In this document: positions 1 through 5,232 of the stretch, piece by piece
Layout of the letters: the number at the start of each line of letters is the position of its first letter
Numbering within the stretch: position 1 is the first letter of the stretch
From: Acidimicrobiia bacterium
GTDB taxonomy: Bacteria > Actinomycetota > Acidimicrobiia > Spongiisociales > UBA5794
DNA length: 5,232 nt
Assembly (NCBI GenBank): GCA_013001485.1
Contig: JABDMN010000242.1
Span: 1 to 5,232 of the forward strand
Reading direction: 5' to 3'
Program-made: the position numbers and the translations under genes
Notes under the pieces: generated by a model
Databases searched by the model: none
Told to the model about the DNA's origin: nothing
Seen by the model: the letters and a program-made list of their open reading frames with translations, nothing else

Positions 1-1
1 T

Positions 2-1159
2 CTCGTGGCCGATGCCGACGCTCTCCGCACCGTCATCAAGGACGCCAGAGGCGAAGCATGGCAGGAGGTCCTGCAGGTGGCTGAGTTTGAGCTGCCGATC
101 GTCGACTTCAGCGAGCACTCCGACCCCGAGGCTTCGGCGATGGCGTGGGCCAAGGAGAAGACGAGGGAGCCGTTCGACATTGAGAAGACGACGTTCGGCT
201 CGGCCCTGCTGAAGCTCGCCGATAACCGCTTCGCCTGGTATCTGAACCAGCACCACCTGGTGACCGACGCCCGGAGCGCTGAGGTGCTGTTCCGACATCT
301 CGAGAAGCTCTACTCCGCCATCCTGTCTAGAACAGTCGGGAGCGTCGAGCCCCTCCCCTCCTTTTCCTCCTACCTCGACTACGAAACGAAATCTGCCCTG
401 AAGCGAGAACCGAACTCCGACCTCGCAGTCGCGCCACCGCCGCTGTACGGACGGCCGTCACGACCAACCGGCACCAGCAATGAACGTATCGAAATCGAGC
501 TCTCTACGCGCTTGAGCGGGGAGCTGCGAAGCCTGCTCGAGCGGCCCGGTAATGCAGCCTTGACTCCCGACCTCGGGCGATTCCAGGTGTTCACCACCGC
601 CACGCTTGCTTTTCTCAAACGCATCAGCGGCCAGGAAACCGTCACCATCGTCGCACCTGCCCACAACCGTGTGAATCGCCGGTTCGCATCCTCGGCCGGG
701 TTGTTCATTGAGCTCTTTCCCATCGAAGTCACCACCGACGGAAAAGAGACCTTCGCATCCCTCCATACCAAAGCCCAGGCCGCAACGATGGACTACTTGC
801 GACTGGCCCAGCCCGGTCATGCCGACCCCGATGTCAATCGCCGCGTCAACGTGGTTCTCAACTACCTCACAATGGAGTTCGCCAGCTTCGCCGGGAATCC
901 GGTAACCACCCGATGGCTGCATCCCGACAGCATCGACGCCCACCACCAGCTGCGCATCCAGGTTTTCGACTTCGACCGGACCGGTCGCTTCACCCTGGCG
1001 TTCGACGTGGCAACCGGTCTTCTCGACGAGCGGCAGCGGGCCGCCCTGGCCGCTCACTTCGAGACCCTGCTCAACGCTATGGTCAAAGACTGGGACACAC
1101 CCATCGATGAAGTCGACCTGCTGGACGACAGGGAACGGCTCGAGGTGCTGGCCTTTGCC
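2..1159 (+). other. Condensation domain, N-terminus cut, divergent late motifs
   Basis: This domain would join the upstream acyl or peptidyl chain to the amino acid loaded by this module. The C2 motif ALRTV is at residues 6-10. The active-site motif C3 reads HHLVTDA at 83-89, so the catalytic second His (84) and the Asp (88) are present, while the usual final Gly is Ala. C4 is recognisable as SYLDYE (122-127). C5 reads GLFIELFPI (232-240), with Glu where the usual GxFVNT has Asn. The C6 and C7 regions (about 253-292, including NRRVNVVLNYLTM) do not match the classical consensus. The domain ends near DLLDDRERLEVLAF (371-384), the usual C-to-A transition. The catalytic residues suggest an active domain. 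The divergent floor-loop region may reflect an unusual donor. C1, and with it the domain's N-terminus, lies outside the window. Confidence 0.9.
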
Positions 1160-4018
1160 GCCGGCGACGCCGCCAGCGACGAACCGCAGGACGTCGTCGC
1201 CATGTTCTTGGACCGGGCGGCCAAGATGCCCGACTCCGTGGCAATCCGGGACGGCGACACTAGTTGGACGTATGCCGACCTGAATCGCGCGACTGCACAG
1301 CTGGCCCTGGCCATCGAAGCGAAAACGGTGATTGGGGTAGCACTCCCCCGGTCGGCCGGCGCAGTCACTGCCATGCTCGGGAGCTTGCGAGCCGGGGCAA
1401 CATTCGTGCCAATCGACCCCGCCTGGCCGCTGGAGCGCATCCGCTACGTTGTGACCGACGCCGGCTGCTCCGCCATCATCACGGCTGAGCCCCTTGATGT
1501 TGACACCCCGATCGTCACACTCGACGAGTTGCTGTCGGCTCCACCTGCGGCCACGCCGCGGGCCGAGCCCGCGCCCGACGACCTGGCCTACATCCTGTAC
1601 ACGTCCGGCTCCACCGGTGAGCCGAAAGGGGTCATGATCGAGCGGAGCTCGCTGGCCAACTACATCTCCTGGGCTGCCGACTTCTATGGTCGTGGCCTCA
1701 CCTTCCCGCTATTCACTCCTCTCACGTTTGATCTGACCATCACGTCAATCTTCGTTCCGCTGGCGTCGGGTGGCTCGATCGTCGTCTATCCGCCTACCAC
1801 CGAGTCGGCCGACCTGGCGGTGCTCGACGTATTTGCCGAGGACGCAGTCGACATCGTGAAGCTCACGCCGTCTCATCTGGCTCTGCTGGTCGACCGCGAC
1901 CTGGCCGGCACCCGAATCTCCCAGCTCATCCTCGGGGGCGAGGACTTGACGACGGCGGTGGCCGCCCGCGTGACTGAGCAATTCGACGGGCGCCTCGCCA
2001 TCCACAACGAATACGGCCCCACGGAGGCAACGGTCGGATGCGTGGTCCACACCTACGACCCCCAGATCGACACCGATGCAAGCGTCCCGATCGGAAGGCC
2101 GATCGACGGTGCACGGGCCCACGTCGTCGATCCGGCCGGGCAGCCCGTTCCACTCGGAGTGCCCGGTGAGCTCTGGATCGCAGGAGCCGGCCTCGCCCGC
2201 GGCTACGCGGGCCGTCCGGATCTGACGTCGGAGCGATTCGTAGCAGGTCAGGCCATCCATGAAGACCGGGCCTACCGAACCGGAGACATCGCCCGCGTGC
2301 AACCCTCCGGAATCATCGAATACCTCGGACGCCGGGATGACCAGGTGAAGATCAAGGGCATTCGGGTGGAGCTTGGGGAGATCGAAGCAGCGCTCTCTTC
2401 CTATCCGGGGGTGACCGCGGCGGCTGCTCGCCTGTGGGAGCAGGACGATCCCGTAGCAACAGAGAGCTTGATCCACTGCGCACGCTGCGGGCTCGCGTCC
2501 GACTACCCGGGCGCCTCCTTCGATGCAGATCGGGTGTGCAACGAGTGCCGAGCCTTCGACGAATACAACACCAAGGCGCAGGTGTACTTCAAGCCCGAGA
2601 CGGAGCTCGCCACTCTGCTGATGTCGCAGCGAAACGAGCGTGGCTCATATGATTGCATTTCGCTCCTGAGTGGCGGCAAGGACAGCACGTATGTGCTGTG
2701 TCGGCTGGTCGACATGGGCCTCAGGGTCCTGGCCGTCACCCTCGACAACGGCTACATCTCCGATCAGGCGAAGGGCAACATCAGACGAGTGGTTGAGGCG
2801 CTCGGCGTCGATCACCGATACGTAACCACGCCGGCAATGAACGAGATCTTCGTCGACAGTTTGCAGCGGCACGCCAACGTCTGCAACGGCTGTTTCAAGA
2901 CGATCTACACACTCAGTCTCCAGACGGCGCTCGAGGAGGACATCCCATACATCGTGACGGGGCTCTCACGAGGACAGTTCTTCGAGACTCGCCTCACCGC
3001 CGACCTGTTCACCGAACTGACGGTGAGCTCGGACCAGATCGACGCCAATGTCCTTCAGGCTCGTAAGGCGTACCACCGCGTCGACGACGCAGTTAATCGT
3101 CTGCTCGACGTCTCGATGCTGGACGACGATGACCTCTTCGAGAACGTCCAGTTCGTCGATTTCTATCGATTCGTCGACGTCGGCCTCGACGAGCTGTACG
3201 CCTACCTGGACGAGCGGGTCCCGTGGGCGCGACCGACCGACACCGGTCGCTCCACCAACTGTCTGATCAATGACGTCGGCATCTACTACCACCGGAAGGT
3301 CCGCGGTCATCACAACTACGCGTTGCCATACAGCTGGGACGTCCGCTTGGGACACAAGACGCGCCAGGCCGCCCTCGAGGAACTCGATGACGACATCGAC
3401 GTCGCCGAGGTGGCGCGCATCCTCGATGAGATTGGCTTCCCGGACGACGTCACCGGACCTGAGTCAGGGCGGACACTTGTCGCGTACTACACAGCCCCGT
3501 CGGAGATCCCGGTACCCCGACTCAAGGCGCACATGGCAGAGAGGCTCCCCCCGCAGCTCGTCCCGACCCGGTTTGTACGCCTGGATGTCATTCCCCTCAC
3601 GGAGAACGGCAAGGTCGACCGGGCCGGGCTCCCGTCCCCCGATCATCAGCGTCCGGAGATGGAGACGACCTTCGTTGCGCCCCGGACAGACAGTGAGGTT
3701 GCCCTGACTCAGATCTGGGAACAGGTCCTCGGCGTCACCGGCATCGGAGTGCGCGACCGATTCTTCGATCTCGGCGGTGACTCCATCATGGCCATCCAGG
3801 TAGTTGCCCAGGCCAGCCGGTCGGGACTCGCCATCACCCTGCCCGACTTGTTTGAGGCCCTCACTGTGGAACGTTTAGCCGAAGCCGCCGACCGTTCGAC
3901 ATCTCTCCCGACCGACTCACGGCGGCCGGACCAGGCGGCTCCCAGCCTGACGGCGCTTGGCCCCGAAGAATTGGGACAACTGGCCCAGGTTCTGAAAGCC
4001 AGCGAAGACGGTCCATGA
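2..4018 (+). CDS. NRPS module C-A(nested PP-loop amidotransferase-like)-T, 5' partial
   Basis: This is one elongation module of a non-ribosomal peptide synthetase, a cytosolic enzyme that adenylates an amino acid, loads it on a carrier arm and condenses it with an upstream chain. Residue 1 is taken as the GTG at base 5. This is unlikely to be the true start: the frame is open to the window edge, the C2 motif (ALRTV, residues 6-10) follows at once, and C1 is missing. Domain order is condensation (about 1-385), adenylation (about 397-815 and 1156-1212), a PP-loop domain nested in the adenylation domain (about 817-1153), and carrier (about 1222-1297). The tail after the carrier (1298-1337) includes a helix-like segment, LTALGPEELGQLAQVL, resembling the usual T-C linker. 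The stop overlaps the next NRPS gene by four bases, so the two are surely co-translated. There is no epimerase, ketoreductase or thioesterase. The nested domain is the odd part. NRPS identity is certain; the product is unknown. Confidence 0.96.
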   Translation, partial: LVADADALRTVIKDARGEAWQEVLQVAEFELPIVDFSEHSDPEASAMAWAKEKTREPFDIEKTTFGSALLKLADNRFAWYLNQHHLVTDARSAEVLFRHLEKLYSAILSRTVGSVEPLPSFSSYLDYETKSALKREPNSDLAVAPPPLYGRPSRPTGTSNERIEIELSTRLSGELRSLLERPGNAALTPDLGRFQVFTTATLAFLKRISGQETVTIVAPAHNRVNRRFASSAGLFIELFPIEVTTDGKETFASLHTKAQAATMDYLRLAQPGHADPDVNRRVNVVLNYLTMEFASFAGNPVTTRWLHPDSIDAHHQLRIQVFDFDRTGRFTLAFDVATGLLDERQRAALAAHFETLLNAMVKDWDTPIDEVDLLDDRERLEVLAFAAGDAASDEPQDVVAMFLDRAAKMPDSVAIRDGDTSWTYADLNRATAQLALAIEAKTVIGVALPRSAGAVTAMLGSLRAGATFVPIDPAWPLERIRYVVTDAGCSAIITAEPLDVDTPIVTLDELLSAPPAATPRAEPAPDDLAYILYTSGSTGEPKGVMIERSSLANYISWAADFYGRGLTFPLFTPLTFDLTITSIFVPLASGGSIVVYPPTTESADLAVLDVFAEDAVDIVKLTPSHLALLVDRDLAGTRISQLILGGEDLTTAVAARVTEQFDGRLAIHNEYGPTEATVGCVVHTYDPQIDTDASVPIGRPIDGARAHVVDPAGQPVPLGVPGELWIAGAGLARGYAGRPDLTSERFVAGQAIHEDRAYRTGDIARVQPSGIIEYLGRRDDQVKIKGIRVELGEIEAALSSYPGVTAAAARLWEQDDPVATESLIHCARCGLASDYPGASFDADRVCNECRAFDEYNTKAQVYFKPETELATLLMSQRNERGSYDCISLLSGGKDSTYVLCRLVDMGLRVLAVTLDNGYISDQAKGNIRRVVEALGVDHRYVTTPAMNEIFVDSLQRHANVCNGCFKTIYTLSLQTALEEDIPYIVTGLSRGQFFETRLTADLFTELTVSSDQIDANVLQARKAYHRVDDAVNRLLDVSMLDDDDLFENVQFVDFYRFVDVGLDELYAYLDERVPWARPTDTGRSTNCLINDVGIYYHRKVRGHHNYALPYSWDVRLGHKTRQAALEELDDDIDVAEVARILDEIGFPDDVTGPESGRTLVAYYTAPSEIPVPRLKAHMAERLPPQLVPTRFVRLDVIPLTENGKVDRAGLPSPDHQRPEMETTFVAPRTDSEVALTQIWEQVLGVTGIGVRDRFFDLGGDSIMAIQVVAQASRSGLAITLPDLFEALTVERLAEAADRSTSLPTDSRRPDQAAPSLTALGPEELGQLAQVLKASEDGP
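1193..3640 (+). other. Adenylation domain, predicted Asn-activating, interrupted between A8 and A9
   Basis: This domain activates an amino acid as its adenylate and thioesterifies it to the carrier. All core motifs are present: A1 WTYADL (421-426), A2 LRAGATFVPID (461-471), A3 YTSGSTGEPKG (532-542), A4 FDLT (575-578), A5 NEYGPTE (668-674), A6 GELWIAGAGLARGYA (721-735), A7 YRTGDI (757-762), A8 GRRDDQVKIKG (775-785), A9 LPPQLVP (1181-1187) and A10 NGKVDR (1201-1206). Aligned by eye on GrsA PheA, the pocket residues are D576, L577, T580, K619, I642, G644, E669, V677, G678 and K1203, giving D-L-T-K-I-G-E-V-G-K. The classical Asn code is D-L-T-K-L-G-E-V-G-K and the Asp code is D-L-T-K-V-G-H-I-G-K, so Asn is the best call. 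From the end of A8 to A9 there are about 386 residues, against roughly 60-70 normally; the excess is the nested PP-loop domain. Confidence 0.93.
2453..3463 (+). other. Nested PP-loop ATP-pyrophosphatase (N-acetyl-sugar amidotransferase-like) domain
   Basis: About 335 residues (817-1153) sit inside the C-terminal subdomain of the adenylation domain. They carry a zinc-ribbon-like N-terminus, CARC at 825-828 and CNEC at 845-848, with FDADRVC between them as in WbpG/PseA/WbuX-type enzymes. The PP-loop SGGKDS is at 889-894 and a third cysteine pair, CNGC, at 960-963. TGLSRGQ is at 985-991, and RLGHKTRQAALEEL (1114-1127) recalls the TRxEALxEL segment near the C-terminus of those enzymes. Known relatives adenylate an acetamido oxygen and replace it with ammonia to give an acetamidino group; other PP-loop enzymes install sulfur. 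Here the target is inferred to be an amide or carboxylate on the loaded residue or chain. Flanking linkers are short (EQDDPVATESLIH before; FPDDVTGPESG after). The PP-loop family call is firm; amidine versus thioamide or other chemistry is open. No glutaminase domain is visible, so any ammonia or sulfur donor must come from elsewhere. Confidence 0.88.
3668..3895 (+). other. Peptidyl carrier (T/PCP) domain
   Basis: This domain holds the activated amino acid and growing chain on a phosphopantetheine arm. It begins after TTFVAPRTDSEVALTQIWEQ (1221-1240), the typical helix 1 region, and has the attachment motif FFDLGGDSIMAIQ (1253-1265), with Ser1260 (bases 3782-3784) as the expected phosphopantetheinylation site. 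ITLPDLFEALTVERLAE (1277-1293) forms the last helices. DLGGDS, with Asp just before the Ser, is the form common in carriers that feed an ordinary C domain or an epimerase. No epimerase follows, so L configuration is expected for this residue unless a modification occurs elsewhere. Confidence 0.95.
4015..4018 (+). promoter_or_regulatory. ATGA stop-start overlap, probable translational coupling
   Basis: The TGA of the first NRPS gene (4016-4018) overlaps the ATG of the second (4015-4017). Upstream there is only a weak purine stretch, GCGAAGACGG (4002-4011), and no clear GGAGG. The second gene is therefore most likely translated by termination-reinitiation, keeping the two synthetases in similar amounts. 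No promoter or terminator lies between them. Confidence 0.8.
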
Positions 4019-5232
4019 CCGCCGTTCCGGGACTCGAGAACGTCGCCGACGCCTACCCGCTGACGCCGCTGCAGGAAGGCATGCTGTTCCATGCGCTGGC
4101 CGAGCCCGGCGCCGACGTCTTCAAGAACCAGAGAAGTATCGACGTAGACGGCGCGCTGGACGTGACAGCCTTCAGCGCCGCCTGGGAACGGCTGATTGAG
4201 CGACATGACGTGCTGCGAACCGCCTTCGTGTGGGAAGGACTCGATCGGCCGCTCCAGGTGGTCCGCCGCACTGCTCCACTAGAGATGAACGAGCACGACT
4301 GGGCCGGCCTCAGTCCGGACGAGCAGTCCGGACGCTTCCGCCGGTTGCTGCACGACGACATGCAACGTGGCTTCGACCTGCACTCGCCGCCACTCATGCG
4401 CATGACAATGATCAGAATGGGCGAGGTCAGGTGGCGCTGGCTGTGGTCGAGTCATCACCTCATCGCAGATGCCTGGTCTGTCCAGGTGTTGCTCGACGAG
4501 CTGCAGGCAATCTATGCGGAGCTGCGGGGAGGGTCGGCGTTCGACCTGCCAGAGCCATTCACATATCGCGACTTCGTGGGCAGCGTGCTCGCTCGCGACC
4601 CCGCGGATGATGAGGCGTTCTGGCGGTCCCGGCTGGCCGGCTTCACCGATCCGCATCGTCTGGAGGTTCCCGGGATTCCGCCCGCACCGAACACCGCCGG
4701 ACATGACGCCCTGACGGTGGAACTCGATGAAGGTGCTTCCGCTGGACTGCGCACGGCGGCCGCCGCCGAAGGAGTGACCGTCAACTCGGCCGTGCTGGCT
4801 GCCTGGGCGGTGCAACTCTCCCGCTGGACGAGAGAAACCGAAGTGGTTTTTGGCACCACCACCGCCGGACGGGACGTGACGGTCCCCGGGATGGAACGGG
4901 CCGTTGGGCTCTTCATCAACACCCTGCCCATCCGCTTGGCGCTCGAAGCGGACGAATCCGTCGGCGATTTCTGGCGGAGGGCCCAGCGCCACCAGCAGGA
5001 GCTGTATCCATTCGAACAGAGCTCCCTCGCCGCGGTGCAGCGGTGGAGCAACACCCCCGCCGGCGATGCGCTATTCGAGAGCATCTTCGTCTTCGGGAAC
5101 CGTCCGGCCGCAGCTCCCGGAGACAAGTCGAGCCTGGCTGTGAGGGACGTTGATTTCTTCGAGCACAGCAACTACCCGCTCGCCGTCCTCGTCGATCCCG
5201 GTAGCAGCCTTCAGCTCCGCTTTGTCTACGAC
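4015..5232 (+). CDS. NRPS protein beginning with a condensation domain, 3' partial
   Basis: This is the next synthetase of the assembly line; only its first 406 codons are visible and the frame is open at the right edge. The ATG at 4015 is chosen because it overlaps the previous stop and lies 13 codons before the C1 motif. The visible part is one condensation domain: C1 AYPLTPLQEGMLFH (13-26), C2 RHDVLRTAF (63-71), C3 HHLIADAWS (147-155, catalytic His148 and Asp152, Ala in place of the usual Gly), C4 YRDFV (184-188), C5 VGLFINTLPIR (297-307), a C6 region YPFEQSSLAAVQRWS (331-345) and a C7 region LFESIFVFGN (353-362). The N-terminus has no long docking domain. The motif style is that of an LCL-type domain, which fits the lack of an epimerase upstream. 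Its likely donor is the chain on the preceding carrier. Its own A and T domains, and any termination domain, lie beyond the window. Confidence 0.95.
   Translation, partial: MTAVPGLENVADAYPLTPLQEGMLFHALAEPGADVFKNQRSIDVDGALDVTAFSAAWERLIERHDVLRTAFVWEGLDRPLQVVRRTAPLEMNEHDWAGLSPDEQSGRFRRLLHDDMQRGFDLHSPPLMRMTMIRMGEVRWRWLWSSHHLIADAWSVQVLLDELQAIYAELRGGSAFDLPEPFTYRDFVGSVLARDPADDEAFWRSRLAGFTDPHRLEVPGIPPAPNTAGHDALTVELDEGASAGLRTAAAAEGVTVNSAVLAAWAVQLSRWTRETEVVFGTTTAGRDVTVPGMERAVGLFINTLPIRLALEADESVGDFWRRAQRHQQELYPFEQSSLAAVQRWSNTPAGDALFESIFVFGNRPAAAPGDKSSLAVRDVDFFEHSNYPLAVLVDPGSSLQLRFVYD

Noticed and set aside
5..7. GTG at base 5 as the true start of the first gene
   Set aside because: The condensation C2 motif follows within a few residues and C1 is absent. 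The frame is open to the window edge, so the gene almost certainly begins upstream.
458..1057. Minus-strand frame of 199 codons opposite the first C domain
   Set aside because: A shadow of the real gene, with no motif or ribosome-binding support.
1745..2476. Open frame of 243 codons on the minus strand across the A domain
   Set aside because: It lies opposite a strongly motif-supported A domain, its translation resembles no family I know, and such antisense frames are common in GC-rich coding DNA.
2453..3463. The PP-loop region as a separate gene or a recent insertion with foreign composition
   Set aside because: It is in frame without a stop, and the A domain continues after it with A9/A10. 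Hand counts over parts of the insert gave about 61% GC, close to about 62% in neighbouring A-domain stretches. No direct or inverted repeats were seen at its edges.
2453..3463. The insert as a methyltransferase, the commonest A8-A9 insert
   Set aside because: No glycine-rich SAM-binding motif (such as ExGxGxG) is visible, whereas the SGGKDS PP-loop and cysteine pairs are clear.
4000..4020. Programmed -1 or +1 frameshift joining the two NRPS genes
   Set aside because: No slippery heptamer or obvious downstream stem was seen at the junction, and an ATGA overlap with an ATG start is explained by reinitiation.
4279..4992. Open frame of 237 codons on the minus strand opposite the second C domain, with another at 4512-5171
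   Set aside because: Both oppose a C domain with C1 to C7 motifs. They overlap each other in different frames and show no recognisable domain.

Overview
The window is a slice of a non-ribosomal peptide synthetase (NRPS) locus. It is almost entirely coding, all on the + strand, and cut by both window edges. GC content is high (about 61-62% in stretches counted by hand). There are no introns, and the two genes overlap by four bases. This points to a bacterium, most plausibly an actinomycete or other high-GC lineage. The taxonomic guess is weak because no housekeeping gene is present.

Bases 2-4018 hold the 3' part of one NRPS gene encoding a single module: condensation (C), adenylation (A), peptidyl carrier (T/PCP). 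The left edge removes the start of the C domain, since the reading frame enters at the C2 motif. The A domain has all ten core motifs. Its ten-residue specificity code reads D-L-T-K-I-G-E-V-G-K, one conservative change from the classical asparagine code D-L-T-K-L-G-E-V-G-K. Between core motifs A8 and A9 the A domain is interrupted by about 330 extra residues (about bases 2453-3463). These form a complete-looking PP-loop ATP-pyrophosphatase domain of the N-acetyl-sugar amidotransferase type (WbpG/PseA/WbuX-like): two N-terminal CxxC knuckles, an SGGKDS PP-loop, an internal CNGC pair, and a C-terminal TR-x-x-AL-x-EL segment. The A domain then resumes with A9 and A10, followed by a carrier domain with the LGGDS phosphopantetheine site.

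Bases 4015-5232 are the 5' part of a second NRPS gene. It starts in an ATGA overlap with the first stop codon. The visible 406 codons are a nearly complete condensation domain (C1 to C7), probably of the L-donor/L-acceptor type, which would accept the asparaginyl or modified asparaginyl chain from the first protein. The gene runs off the right edge.

Working model (inference): the first module loads L-asparagine or a relative. The nested PP-loop domain activates an amide or carboxylate oxygen with ATP and replaces it with nitrogen (amidine) or sulfur (thioamide), either on the loaded residue or on the chain. The next protein then condenses the product onward. The nested PP-loop amidotransferase-like domain, and its match to an amide-bearing substrate, are the main reasons to look at this window. 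No promoter, terminator, RNA gene, repeat, CRISPR array or mobile element could be supported, and there is no non-coding stretch to describe.
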